NCBI GenBank assembly: GCA_005808665.1 | Contig: SYLG01000042.1 | Location: forward strand, 1 to 64,000 | Reading direction: 5' to 3' | From: Planctomycetia bacterium | GTDB lineage: Bacteria > Planctomycetota > Planctomycetia > Gemmatales > Gemmataceae | Length of the DNA: 64,000 nt | Shown here: in pieces, positions 16,730 to 25,874 of the stretch | Layout of the letters: the number at the start of each line of letters is the position of its first letter | Position numbering within the stretch: the first letter of the stretch is position 1 | Translations under genes and position numbers: made by a program | The notes under the pieces: model-generated | Databases searched by the model: none | Seen by the model: only the letters and a program-made list of their open reading frames with translations | Told to the model about the DNA's origin: nothing

Positions 16730-17496
16730 GACAACCTCCCAATGCTATCAAGGTTTTCTTAGATTGAGGGGTCGGTTGCCTCAAGGGGATTCCGCAGGAA
16801 AGGACAATGGATTGCCTTTTCCTGTTAATTTAACCTTGAAATCCTTTGGAAGAAGCCAAGGGCCCGAAAATGCTGGCTTGAGGGGATCTTTGGCTGGCCA
16901 AATTCTTAATAATGAAGATCATTTTGTAACCATTGGGAATCAGGGTATTTGGTATGCTTTGGCCCAAAGTTGGAGGCTTTCATAGTCTTGAGTGATTCAT
17001 TCCCTCCCAATTCGCTGCCTTGATGCCATGGGAAAAACCTTTCGAATTCTTAAACGACCCTGGCAGGTTTGCCCAATGGGTAAAGGAACTGATCCTTCCA
17101 TTCGAATGAATTGTGGATTATTGGAAACGGTTGCAAATCATTATCAGGGTTAAATTGCCAAAAAACCATCCAAATAGGTGGATTCAAAAGGGAAAGCGAA
17201 TACTTTCCAAGGGAAGCGGATTGTTGCATAAGGAGCAGTTCCATTCCACCACCCAGGAAACCAGGTTGGCTTCCATATGCTGCACCTTGGGAACTGAAAA
17301 AACTCCAAGGCAAGCAAAGCCAAAGGAGGTATCAAAAAAATGAACTAATTACGGATAAGAAATTGTATATTGGGAGAACAGGGATACAATCAAATCCAGG
17401 AGTCCATTGAACCCTCTTTAACCTTGGAAGGGATTGGTTGGACTAAAGGGTAGCATCGGAAATCACATTTTCATACACTGGCCCAGGGAATTAGTC
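16730..17496. other. gene-free intergenic stretch
   Basis: Between the divergent prolyl oligopeptidase and DUF1559 genes there are about 770 bases with only short, compositionally implausible open frames on both strands. I found no RNA gene, inverted repeat or copy of the dispersed repeat. It should contain both promoters. Confidence 0.5.
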
Positions 17497-18348
17497 ATGA
17501 AAACTCATAAACGCCCAGCACAATCTCTGGTTGAACTTCTTTTGTCTATTTCGATTATTTCTATTTTACTTGGTTTGACTTTATGTGGGGTCTCAAAAGT
17601 GTATTTTATGGCAATTTCCTATCAGTCAAAAAACAACCTCCGCCAAATCACTATGGCTTCCCTCCTTTTTGCCAATGACCAAAAAGGGTTATTGCGAATG
17701 CGAATAGATCCCGGAACCCATGTGTTTAGCCCCCATGTTTGGATGTTGCCCTATCTCAACCGGCCCATGCCAACCGTGACTCCCCGGGCCGATGGTTTTT
17801 CTGTGGAGGTTACCTATCATCAAGTTCCGGAATACCGTGATCCGGCCGACTTTACTTTGGGATACCTCAAAGGGAAACCGAGGGAGGCATTTGTTTCTCC
17901 CTCCCTTTGCAGTTATCCTGTCAATGGCCAATGTTACCGGGAAAAAAACAGTTTAAATACTACCTTTTTGGATGGGTTATCCCACACGATTGCCTTTGGT
18001 CAACAATACGCGGTCTGTGAAGGGGATTGGCTTGTTTATACAAACCTTCTCAATCCCTTTTCAAGGTCCGGGGAGAGGTGTGCAACATTTGCCGACGATA
18101 CCCAACATCCGCCAGACATTTTTCCGGTTACCAATAACAATGAATCCCAAGGATCAAAAGCAGGTCTGACCTTTCAGGTTCGTCCCCGTTTCAAAAATGC
18201 CAATTGTCTGATTCTTAACACCCCCCACACTTCGGGTTTATCGGTATCCATGTTTGATGGGAGCGTTCGCACCCTCCATTCAGGAATCGATCCAAGGGCC
18301 TATTGGGGAATGTTGACCCCTGCCGGGTCCGAAAATTCGGATCATTAA
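17497..18348 (+). CDS. DUF1559 pilin-like protein
   Basis: The 283-residue protein has a short basic leader ending before a type IV pilin-like helix (QSLVELLLSISIISILLGLTL). Most family members have GFTLIELLVV at this point. Here Phe after the cleavage site is replaced by Ser (A-Q-S-L-V-E), but the conserved Glu5 is kept. The C-terminal H-X9-DG element is present (H-T-S-G-L-S-V-S-M-F-D-G-S-V-R). DUF1559 proteins are abundant in planctomycetes and are thought to be secreted through a type II/IV pilin-like route. The ATG at 17497 is chosen over upstream starts because the leader then has normal length. The end overlaps the frame of the convergent minus-strand gene region. Confidence 0.85.
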   Translation: MKTHKRPAQSLVELLLSISIISILLGLTLCGVSKVYFMAISYQSKNNLRQITMASLLFANDQKGLLRMRIDPGTHVFSPHVWMLPYLNRPMPTVTPRADGFSVEVTYHQVPEYRDPADFTLGYLKGKPREAFVSPSLCSYPVNGQCYREKNSLNTTFLDGLSHTIAFGQQYAVCEGDWLVYTNLLNPFSRSGERCATFADDTQHPPDIFPVTNNNESQGSKAGLTFQVRPRFKNANCLILNTPHTSGLSVSMFDGSVRTLHSGIDPRAYWGMLTPAGSENSDH

Positions 18349-18375
18349 CCCTTGGGCCATTCGGGAACGAATCGC

Positions 18376-18786
18376 CTAAACGAGAATGCATTGCAGTAAT
18401 TCATCACGATTTCCAAATCGGCGGGTGCCAGATTCCCAGGAGGTAGGGGTTTTGTCAGGTGGGTGAGATTGGGTTGGGACAACCCCAACATAGTGAATGG
18501 TTCCCTGAATGGTGCCGGTTTTCCATGCTGCATCATCCCATTGAACCAAAACCTTGGCCGGATGGCGGAGGTTATGACAAGGTTGATCAAGGCAAACAAG
18601 CAAATCGGTGTTTTCCAATTCAAGAGCCCTGATAAACCCAGATAAAGCGATTGCTTCAATTAAAGGAATGCGGAGGCCTTCACAAAAATGTCCGGCGGAT
18701 TGAATTGCCTGAATCAGGTCGCAGGCAATCCGGTCGGATTCTGTGGAAAGAAAAGGTTCAATGGTTTTGGCGAGGAGGATTCTCAT
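18376..18786 (-). CDS. glycosyltransferase-like N-domain fragment, possibly frameshifted
   Basis: The ATG overlaps the stop of the preceding GT4 gene by four bases (ATGA). The 136-residue product starts MRILLAKTIEPFLSTESDR and continues with LELENTDLLVCLDQPCHNLRHPAKVLVQWDD. It resembles the first Rossmann domain of GT-B glycosyltransferases and the N-terminal half of its neighbour, but the donor-binding domain is missing. After VGVVPTQ the current frame ends ELLQCILV. A second frame (to 18345) continues with PPGNLAPADLEIVMNY and looks equally protein-like, so a frameshift near 18470-18500 is possible. I cannot decide which end is native. Confidence 0.55.
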   Translation of the reverse strand: MRILLAKTIEPFLSTESDRIACDLIQAIQSAGHFCEGLRIPLIEAIALSGFIRALELENTDLLVCLDQPCHNLRHPAKVLVQWDDAAWKTGTIQGTIHYVGVVPTQSHPPDKTPTSWESGTRRFGNRDELLQCILV

Positions 18787-19820
18787 TGAAGGAGCCTTTG
18801 CAGGACATGAGACCAACTAATATGGAGTTCGTCAATCCTTTTTAACGCTTCTCTCCCCATGGTTTGGGTTTCCTGTTTTTTCCGGTAAAGTTGATCCATC
18901 ATCGCCGCAAGGTCGATGGGATCGGGTGGGACAATGAATCCATTACGCCCATCCTGAACGAATTCGAGCACTCCACCGGCATCCAGGGTGGTTATGATCG
19001 GCTTTTCCGAATGGGCCGCTTCAAGGGTGGGATAACCATAGGAATCCTCATCCAAAGGAAGGTAGGCGGCGGCAAGGCAACCCGAAAGGATAATGGCTTT
19101 TTCCTCCTCGGAAATCCAGCGGTTTTCAAAGGTGATCCGTTGGGTCAATTGGTTCTTGGAAATGAGATTGTTCAGGTAGGTGGTGTAGTGTTCTTCTCCT
19201 GATTTTCCGCAAAGTCGGAGGCGAACGGGTGTTTTGGTGTGACGCATGGCCTCAATCAGAAGGTGTTGGCGTTTGTGGTTCTGGACCCGACAAACATAAA
19301 CGATTTCATCGTTTGAACTGTGACAAAAGAAGCGGGCAGGCTGATGAATCGGTGGATAAAGGATTTCGCTATCCAGGCCATTAAAAAACCTGAGTCGCTC
19401 GGCAACGATTCTGGAATTGGTGAAAAGTGCTTTGGCTTCCGAAAGGGCTGCCGTATCCAGTTCCCTGAGAGTATTTTTTAATTGTTGCATTTCAGGGGAG
19501 ACCGGGTGGTCACGGGAAGGATGATTCCAGAGATCGTAATAGTCCCTTAAATGATGGATAAACCAAACGATCTTGTGGGGATGGGGAATGGCATAGGAAA
19601 AGGGGCGAAAACAGATGATTCGATCGGCCTGGTTTGCCAGGTCGATGAGGCGGTTGTTAGCGTATTGCCCAATCAGAAGGTCGGACCGGTCGTGTTGGGG
19701 AATGTAAAGGACTTCTACCTGATGGCCCTGGTCTTCCAGCTGGATTTTGAGCCAATCGACAATATTCCTGAGGCCACCCAAAACAAAGGGAACAAACGAA
19801 CTGCAAAGTGCGATTTTCAT
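18783..19820 (-). CDS. family GT4 glycosyltransferase
   Basis: A 345-residue GT-B enzyme. The N-terminal domain starts MKIALCSSFVPFVLGGLRNIV; the C-terminal donor-binding domain has IVYVCRVQNHKRQHLLIEAM, the E-X7-E motif in DSYGYPTLEAAHSEKPI and a C-terminal helix. It probably adds a sugar to a lipid-linked or surface glycan in the cytoplasm. The ATG at 19820 follows the aminotransferase stop by five bases. The same operon makes an amino sugar (aminotransferase, acetyltransferase), so the donor may be a nucleotide-activated acetamido sugar; this is inference. Confidence 0.9.
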   Translation of the reverse strand: MKIALCSSFVPFVLGGLRNIVDWLKIQLEDQGHQVEVLYIPQHDRSDLLIGQYANNRLIDLANQADRIICFRPFSYAIPHPHKIVWFIHHLRDYYDLWNHPSRDHPVSPEMQQLKNTLRELDTAALSEAKALFTNSRIVAERLRFFNGLDSEILYPPIHQPARFFCHSSNDEIVYVCRVQNHKRQHLLIEAMRHTKTPVRLRLCGKSGEEHYTTYLNNLISKNQLTQRITFENRWISEEEKAIILSGCLAAAYLPLDEDSYGYPTLEAAHSEKPIITTLDAGGVLEFVQDGRNGFIVPPDPIDLAAMMDQLYRKKQETQTMGREALKRIDELHISWSHVLQRLLQ

Positions 19821-19825
19821 GAAAT

Positions 19826-20989
19826 TCAAGCCGCTTTTGCAATAGCAGTGGAACAATCCCCCTTCATTGGAATAGCAGGGTCATGGATGACCAAAAGGGC
19901 ATCCTGTAATGTTTTTGCAATTCTCTGAATGTCCTCTCGTGAAAGGCCCTCGTGGCTGGGCAGGTTTATGCCCCTACAGGCCCAGCTATCGGCCACAGCA
20001 TAGGTTCTTTCCTCGAAATAGGGCGGCATACAATGGAGAGGATAAAAGACTGGGCGGGTCTCAATTCCATGTTGGTCCAATTGGGACATGATCCAATCCC
20101 GCCTGGTTTCGGTAGCACCCTTGAGAAAGATATTGTACATCCAATACACATGGCCGGCCCAATGGGCCTGGCAAGGCAGTTCAATATGATCTGTCAGGCA
20201 AGCAAGGGCCTCATCATACCAATGTGCCATTTCCTTGCGGCGTAAAAGGGCCGTTTCGACCCTTTCCATTTGGCCAAGGCCAATAGCCGCCTGGATATTG
20301 GTCATGCGATAGTTGTAGCCGATGACGGGAAACCAGTAACGGCGGTTGGGATCCATCCCTTGTCCGCGGAAAAGCCTCAATTTTTGGGCCAGTTCATCAT
20401 CGTTGGTGGTAACCATTCCCCCCTCGCCGGTGGTAAGGATCTTGTTTCCAAAGAAACTGAAGGTGGCACAGGTCCCAAGGGCCCCTACCCGTTTGTTCCC
20501 CACAGTGGCACCATGTGCCTCGGCCGCATCCTCAAGCACAAACAGATTGTGTTTTTTGGCAATGGCGTTAATCGCATCCATATCCGCCGCATGACCATAG
20601 AGATGAACGGGAATGATACCTTTTGTCTTTGAGGTAATTTTTGCCTCGATGCAGGCGGGATCGATATTCATTGTTCCCGGTTCAACATCGACAAGTACCG
20701 GTGTGGCGTGGCAATATTTCACACAATTTGCCGTGGCAATGTAGGTTACCGTGGGAATGATCACCTCATCGCCTGGACCAACACCCAGGGCCACCAGGGC
20801 CAGATGCAATGCCGTCGTGCCATTGTTGCAGGCAATAGCGTGTTTTACCTGGCAAAACGCCGCAAATTGTTCCTCAAAGAGGGAGATGTATTTCCCCACA
20901 CTGGAAATCCATGTGGTTTCCATACAGTCCATTACATATTTTTTTTCGTTCTCTCCCAAAGTAGGTTGGGCTACGGGAATGCGTTTCAT
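19826..20989 (-). CDS. DegT/DnrJ/EryC1/StrS sugar aminotransferase
   Basis: A 387-residue PLP enzyme of the perosamine-synthase/PglE type, converting a nucleotide keto-sugar to an amino sugar. The fold markers are ACNNGTTALHLAL, PTVTYIATANCV, the PLP-binding LEDAAEAHGA (Asp154) and the Schiff-base Lys183 in FSFFGNKILTTGEGG, followed by the MTNIQAAIG segment. It lies between a NeuD/PglD-like acetyltransferase and a glycosyltransferase in a minus-strand operon. That is the typical arrangement for making an N-acylated amino sugar. Confidence 0.94.
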   Translation of the reverse strand: MKRIPVAQPTLGENEKKYVMDCMETTWISSVGKYISLFEEQFAAFCQVKHAIACNNGTTALHLALVALGVGPGDEVIIPTVTYIATANCVKYCHATPVLVDVEPGTMNIDPACIEAKITSKTKGIIPVHLYGHAADMDAINAIAKKHNLFVLEDAAEAHGATVGNKRVGALGTCATFSFFGNKILTTGEGGMVTTNDDELAQKLRLFRGQGMDPNRRYWFPVIGYNYRMTNIQAAIGLGQMERVETALLRRKEMAHWYDEALACLTDHIELPCQAHWAGHVYWMYNIFLKGATETRRDWIMSQLDQHGIETRPVFYPLHCMPPYFEERTYAVADSWACRGINLPSHEGLSREDIQRIAKTLQDALLVIHDPAIPMKGDCSTAIAKAA

Positions 20990-20992
20990 GGT

Positions 20993-21655
20993 TTAGCCCC
21001 TGGTTATCATGCGGATGCGGGCGGGAACCCCAACAGCCAAACCGTTTGCGGGTAAATCCCGGACGACTATAGCTCCCGCTCCGGTGTTGGTATTTTCCCC
21101 AATGGAGATTTTGGGAATGACTTTGGTACCAATTCCCAAAAAAGCATGATCGCCAACGGAAACATTTCCAGCCAGCCCACATTGTGGTCCAATGTGGGCA
21201 AAGTCTCCGATTCGGCAATCGTGATCGACCGTGGCCCCGGTGTTAATGATGGCTCCCTCTCCAATAACGGTTGAAGCATTGATTATGGTACCCGCCATAA
21301 TGGCGGTACCCGCGCCAATGGTAACTGTTGGCGAGATGATGGATTGCGGGTGAATCGCACTGGCCAGCGTGTAGCCCAATTCTTTTAACTGAACAAAAAG
21401 TTTGGCACGAACGCGGTTGGATCCAATGGCAACATGGGCTTTGGAATACCCTTTTCTCCGAAGCTGTTCGAGGGGTTCCCTTTCCCCAAAAAGGACTGGG
21501 GTTCCCAGCAGGGTACCCGTTTCCATCGGGGTATTTGCCACACAATAGGCAACCTTTTCTCCCGCAGCCTGGAAAATCTCCATGACAACTTTGGCGTGGC
21601 CCCCTGCGCCCAACAGGACGATGTCATTACTCGGAGTAGCCATTGATTCGCTCAT
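20993..21655 (-). CDS. NeuD/PglD-like sugar O/N-acyltransferase
   Basis: A 220-residue protein with an N-terminal nucleotide-sugar-binding Rossmann segment (IVLLGAGGHAKVVMEI) and a left-handed beta-helix of hexapeptide repeats (about 95-205: INASTVIGEGAIINTGATVDHDCRIGD and similar). The likely catalytic His is in VDHDCRIG. In PglD-type enzymes this arrangement acetylates the 4-amino group made by the neighbouring aminotransferase. The ATG at 21655 overlaps the FkbM gene stop by four bases (ATGA), so earlier in-frame starts are unlikely. Confidence 0.92.
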   Translation of the reverse strand: MSESMATPSNDIVLLGAGGHAKVVMEIFQAAGEKVAYCVANTPMETGTLLGTPVLFGEREPLEQLRRKGYSKAHVAIGSNRVRAKLFVQLKELGYTLASAIHPQSIISPTVTIGAGTAIMAGTIINASTVIGEGAIINTGATVDHDCRIGDFAHIGPQCGLAGNVSVGDHAFLGIGTKVIPKISIGENTNTGAGAIVVRDLPANGLAVGVPARIRMITRG

Positions 21656-22806
21656 AGAGCTCCTGCCTTTTGCCAGAAAGGGGACAAAGGGCGGGCAAAA
21701 AGGACCGTGGCTTTTTTCTCGGCACAAAGGCGTTCCTGAAGCCAATGCTTCAATTGTCCTGTTTGGGGATCGACAATACGCATGATAAGCCCATGGCTTT
21801 CAAAGGACTTACGCCAATTTTCCGGAGTAGTCCCTCCCTCTGCAAGGGATTTAGCGTCAAAATCCACAAGCCAGGCTGTTTCGCCAGTTGCCCACCGGAT
21901 TGCTCCTTTCAGGATATCGGTCTGCGAATGGGGGTAGCCAAGTCGGATCACCGTATCGCCCGGATCCCCTGGATACAGGGTATCGAGGGGAGTGAATGCT
22001 ACCGATTCGGTAGACAATACCCTGGGATGGTTGACCGTCGAATGTTGGGTCGGATCCCCGGAAAGATGAAGGAGTCCCTGCTCCTGGGTCGATCCCGGGG
22101 CAAAGGGAAAAAGGCGAATCCATTCCCCGAGGCCATGAAGGTCAAGGGTCGAGCGAAGCAACCTGGCTTCGGATTCAACGGGTTGTATAGCCCAAATGGT
22201 CCCTCGTTTTCGTAAAGCTTTCGAAGCAGCAAGAGTGTAGTAGGATTGGTGGGCACCGACATCCACAAAAGTGTCACCGGGCAGAAGAATTTTTTCCAAC
22301 AACAACCGGGTTCCACAACCAAGTTCGCCGGTGGTAAGGAGTTTGGCCAACCCCATGGTATCCTTGCGATCAAAGAAAATGGTACCCGCTTCGGATTGAA
22401 TCAACAGGCGGTCCTCACCACAATCGACATGCCTCCTTCGGAAGGCCAGTTCCCATTTCTGATGGAGTTCCTGGAGGTTTTCATTTTGGCGGTTCAAATG
22501 GGAATGGATGCAATCGAAGGCCAAGTTTTGGGACGCTTGAAACCGGGTCAATTCATCCATCATCGAGGCAGAAAAATATCGTCGTGATTTTTGTAATAGC
22601 CCACCTACGGCGGGTTTAACCAATTGTTTAAATGAGGCTCCCAAAGATCCCCAAAAACCAGGCCGGGGAGGGGAGGGACCGTTTTTATAACCTGGTGCAA
22701 TTGCTTCAAAGGCTGGTTCAATAACAGGTAACGCCGACGGTTGGCAAGCCAACGCCGCTTTAAGTAATCCGTCCAGGGTAGCTTGATTGGGAGAATCCTT
22801 CACCAT
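21652..22806 (-). CDS. FkbM family methyltransferase
   Basis: A 384-residue protein. The first about 150 residues are helical and unassigned. A FkbM-type SAM methyltransferase domain follows: TFVDVGAHQSYYTLAA (motif I), IWAIQPVESEARLLRSTL, SVAFTPLDTL and VIRLGYPHSQTDILKGA. Family members O-methylate sugars or polyketides. It is the first gene of the glycan operon that runs leftwards to 18376. Two adjacent ATGs (22809 and 22806) follow AGGGAG directly; the second gives the better spacing. Confidence 0.8.
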   Translation of the reverse strand: MVKDSPNQATLDGLLKAALACQPSALPVIEPAFEAIAPGYKNGPSPPRPGFWGSLGASFKQLVKPAVGGLLQKSRRYFSASMMDELTRFQASQNLAFDCIHSHLNRQNENLQELHQKWELAFRRRHVDCGEDRLLIQSEAGTIFFDRKDTMGLAKLLTTGELGCGTRLLLEKILLPGDTFVDVGAHQSYYTLAASKALRKRGTIWAIQPVESEARLLRSTLDLHGLGEWIRLFPFAPGSTQEQGLLHLSGDPTQHSTVNHPRVLSTESVAFTPLDTLYPGDPGDTVIRLGYPHSQTDILKGAIRWATGETAWLVDFDAKSLAEGGTTPENWRKSFESHGLIMRIVDPQTGQLKHWLQERLCAEKKATVLFARPLSPFWQKAGAL

Positions 22807-22901
22807 CATCTCCCTGTTGTAAACGGATTCCAAACGAAAAGTCAATCAATCATTTGGGCACAAATTGCGATAAACCAAAACAGAAGTGGGGGGTGATGGG
22901 G

Positions 22902-24326
22902 TTAAAAGAAAATCCATTGAACCAGGAAAAGGATCGGCAGCAAAACCACCAAACTTATGAGGAGGTATTTCAAGAAATGGGGCGTGGGAAAATGGAGTTC
23001 CCTGGCGATGGCCTCAACCATGAGGTTGGGACCATTGCCGATGTAGGTCATGGCACCAAAAAAAACCGCACCGGTGGAAATGGCAGCAAGGATTTGGGGA
23101 CGGTTTTCTGCCAATTGGGCGATTTTTTCGGGTGAACCCGCCGCGGTTGTGGCGAACGCCATGTAGGCTGGAGCATTATCGAGGAAGCTGGAGCTCAATC
23201 CCGTTAACCAATAATAGTGGGGGCTGGATAAGCCCTCCAGGGTTTCAGCGTTTTGAGAAAGCAAAACAAGGGCTGGGCCCATGGTGATAAAAATTCCCAA
23301 AAACAGAATCCCAACCTCACCAAGGGGATGCCACGAAAACGCATTGGTTTGTCGAACATTGCCCTTGGTAACGATAAGGGATCCCAAAGCACAAAGCACC
23401 ATTATCCCTGCACCCAACAAGGGATGGGGAATTTTAAGGAAAAGCCCCAAATGGGCCTGGGTCCATTCGGTTACCCGTGCGGACTGGAGGAGAACAGCCA
23501 AAAGAATTCCTGCAAGAAAAACAAAATTGCGTTTGCCAATGAGGCGCAAAGGGCCTTCCCACCCTTTGCCATTCCAATCCTTCAGCGTTTCGGTTTTGTC
23601 CCTTATCCGATGGACAGCAAGAGAAAGGGGAGGATGCTTTCGCCAAAGGTGGGTATCCAGAAAGAAAAACAGGGTTAAAACCAAGCCATTGGCTACCAGC
23701 CATTGGGGCCAAAGCCTAATGGTCCAAAGGAAATCCACACCATGGAGGAAGCCCAAAAACAGCGGAGGGTCCCCCAAGGGGAGCAGTAATCCGCCAAGGT
23801 TGCTGACAATGAAGATAAAAAAAACTGGTATATGCCACGATTTTCGTTCCCGATTGGCCTGGAGAAATGGCCGGACAAGTAAAAGGCTCGCCCCAACGGT
23901 GCTAACCAGATTGGCAAGGAGTGCCCCCAATCCAAGGATAAGTGTGTTCGTCCAGGGTCGCCCCTCTATTTTTCCAACCATGGCGATTCCGCCGGTAACG
24001 ATATAAAGGGAGCCAACCATGGCCAAAAAGACCGCGAAATCTTCAATACTTTTGACCAATAACGACACACTTGCCCCATTGGTTTGGTTGCTGCAAGCAG
24101 CCAAAAAAACAAGAACGGGCAGGGAGCAGATCCCGGTTACCAGAAACTTATGGGCCAAATCCTTCCACCAAGGGGCGGCAAGGATTGGCAAAAATGAAAT
24201 CAGGATTAAAAGCAGGGCAAAGGGGATAATCGACCACCATGGGACGAAAAAAGGTGTGTTTTGGTTTCCCCAAACCGGGCCGACAACCATGAATAGCCCA
24301 ACAATGGCGCTAAATCCAATCCTCAT
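22902..24326 (-). CDS. ion transporter superfamily protein, probable sodium:proton antiporter (NhaD/CitM type)
   Basis: The 474-residue protein has eleven or twelve hydrophobic helices and motifs of the ion transporter (ArsB/NhaD/CitM) superfamily: GALLANLVSTVGASLLLVRP, IVSNLGGLLLPLGDPPLFLG and SSFLDNAPAYMAFATTAAG. The internal repeat structure (LVSTVGAS and FLDNAPAY re-entrant loops) supports a Na+/H+ exchanger or di-tricarboxylate carrier in the inner membrane. The exact substrate is unknown. The first about 20 residues look like a signal-like helix. It is not close enough to its neighbours to call an operon. Confidence 0.85.
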   Translation of the reverse strand: MRIGFSAIVGLFMVVGPVWGNQNTPFFVPWWSIIPFALLLILISFLPILAAPWWKDLAHKFLVTGICSLPVLVFLAACSNQTNGASVSLLVKSIEDFAVFLAMVGSLYIVTGGIAMVGKIEGRPWTNTLILGLGALLANLVSTVGASLLLVRPFLQANRERKSWHIPVFFIFIVSNLGGLLLPLGDPPLFLGFLHGVDFLWTIRLWPQWLVANGLVLTLFFFLDTHLWRKHPPLSLAVHRIRDKTETLKDWNGKGWEGPLRLIGKRNFVFLAGILLAVLLQSARVTEWTQAHLGLFLKIPHPLLGAGIMVLCALGSLIVTKGNVRQTNAFSWHPLGEVGILFLGIFITMGPALVLLSQNAETLEGLSSPHYYWLTGLSSSFLDNAPAYMAFATTAAGSPEKIAQLAENRPQILAAISTGAVFFGAMTYIGNGPNLMVEAIARELHFPTPHFLKYLLISLVVLLPILFLVQWIFF

Positions 24327-24405
24327 CCCTATCCCTTGGTGGTAATTAAACAGGCCTAGGGGTGACCGTTAAAGGCAAATTATTTACAAAACCTGAACCA
24401 GTTGG

Positions 24406-25320
24406 TTATCGGACGGCCCATTTTTGCCAGCCCGTTGAAAATGTGTCTTTTTCGACCCCTGAAAACTCGAGAACCTGATCCAGGCTGCGGGTAGTATTGT
24501 TATCATCCAGTTGGTATCCTTCCACAAATTTGGGAAACTTGGAGGCGGTGGGACCAAAGGCCAAATAATAGACGGCACTAGCCTGCATGGCCGGAGCTTC
24601 AGGGCCGTTTGCATCCCCACAAAGGACTTGCCACCCATTCCATTTCTTGGAAAGCAATGCAACCTTGCGCCGCTCTTCCACCAGCGGTTTAAGCGTTTGT
24701 TTGGCAATTTTCCAGGTAGTGGCACGGCCAAAACCCAACACCAACCATTCGGGGATTTTGTTTGCTTTTTTGGCTTTGCGGCCCACCATCATCGCTGCGG
24801 CCAACTCCCCTGCCCGATGATCGCTTAACAATCCATCTTTTACGGAACCGACTGTTGTCGCCGCCCGGAGGACCCAATCCCCGGAATTGATTTCAACCAA
24901 ATCACCCTTCTCCGGAGAGCGTTTTTCGACCCTTCGAAGGTAGGTTTTGAATTGGTCCGGATTCGCCCAAAGAAAGATCCCCAGTTTTGCTTCCTGGGTA
25001 TCGGACTCGTCGAGATCAAGGGTTTGAATGGCAAGTTCACGATGTTTCTCGGCAAGGGCTATCCATTCTTGTGCCCGTTTTCCCGATGTTTTTGGGGTAA
25101 GGATGACGATGTTTTTTCCTTCTGCAATGACAGGCTCTTCATTGGGAAGGACAATCTTGAACCATGTCACCAATTCCTTCAATCGTTCATCCGATTCCTT
25201 GTTGGGTGAAGGCACCGGTTTTTTGGTACCTTGGGCAATTAAGCCGGTTGGCAATGTGCAGGAAAAACTTATTAACAGGGCCGAAAGGGCCAAGGATCCG
25301 CAAATTCCACGATTTTTCAT
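24406..25320 (-). CDS. secreted protein, peptidase-MA/DUF1570-like
   Basis: A 304-residue protein with a signal peptide carrying an internal Cys. The mature part has the pattern of planctomycete DUF1570-type proteins: a charged domain with a conserved Leu/Ile pattern, then VLGFGRATTWKIAKQ in place of the zinc-binding HE-x-x-H helix, then ASAVYYLAFGP and a final helical stretch. Since no HExxH is visible, I treat it as a non-catalytic relative. AAGGGG precedes the ATG by six bases. The role is unknown. It faces away from the DsbD-N gene. Confidence 0.6.
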   Translation of the reverse strand: MKNRGICGSLALSALLISFSCTLPTGLIAQGTKKPVPSPNKESDERLKELVTWFKIVLPNEEPVIAEGKNIVILTPKTSGKRAQEWIALAEKHRELAIQTLDLDESDTQEAKLGIFLWANPDQFKTYLRRVEKRSPEKGDLVEINSGDWVLRAATTVGSVKDGLLSDHRAGELAAAMMVGRKAKKANKIPEWLVLGFGRATTWKIAKQTLKPLVEERRKVALLSKKWNGWQVLCGDANGPEAPAMQASAVYYLAFGPTASKFPKFVEGYQLDDNNTTRSLDQVLEFSGVEKDTFSTGWQKWAVR

Positions 25321-25409
25321 AGGTCAACCCCTTGCCTTGGACCCTTGCTTCCCCTTTTAATTCTACAGAGACAAAGTCCCTTCCTCCAATCCTCTCAAGG
25401 AGTCTTCCG

Positions 25410-25874
25410 ATGTTCACCCTCCTTCGAAATTGTGCATTTTTGGGTTTGATGTTTTTGCCTTTCACCCAGGGCCTTTGGGCCGAGGAAGAAGCCAAGGTAA
25501 TCAAAGCAACCATCAAGGCAACAGAGGGGAAGGAACCTGGCAGTCAAATATTGACCCTAACCTTGAACATCGCTTCTCCCTTTCACATTTATGCCAATCC
25601 GGTAGGTTTGGAGGATTTGGAAAATGTCCAAACGACTGTAAAGGTCTCCGGCAAAACCGCCCTAAAAAGTGTGAAGGTAGAATATCCCAAAGGCAAGCTG
25701 GTCAAGGACAAACTGGTGGGGGATCACAGCATATATGATGGCAAAGTGGAAATCCCCATCAAAGTGATTCGCGCCGAGGGAGACAAGGGGCCACTTGAGG
25801 TGCTTATCAAGTTTCAGGCATGTGATGAAAAGCGATGTTTGCTCCCTTCCTCGGTCAAGGTCGAACTTAAATGA
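25410..25874 (+). CDS. secreted DsbD N-terminal domain-like protein
   Basis: The 154-residue protein has a signal peptide ending near AEEEAKV and a single immunoglobulin-like domain with the DsbD-alpha hallmark [12 protein letters not shown], which places two Cys in the position of the reactive pair of DsbD-N. In DsbD this domain passes electrons to periplasmic partners. AAGGAG seven bases before the ATG supports the start. It overlaps the next gene by four bases, and that gene encodes a thioredoxin-fold DUF255 protein. The two therefore probably work in one redox or protein-maturation step outside the cytoplasm. Confidence 0.8.
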   Translation: MFTLLRNCAFLGLMFLPFTQGLWAEEEAKVIKATIKATEGKEPGSQILTLTLNIASPFHIYANPVGLEDLENVQTTVKVSGKTALKSVKVEYPKGKLVKDKLVGDHSIYDGKVEIPIKVIRAEGDKGPLEVLIKFQACDEKRCLLPSSVKVELK

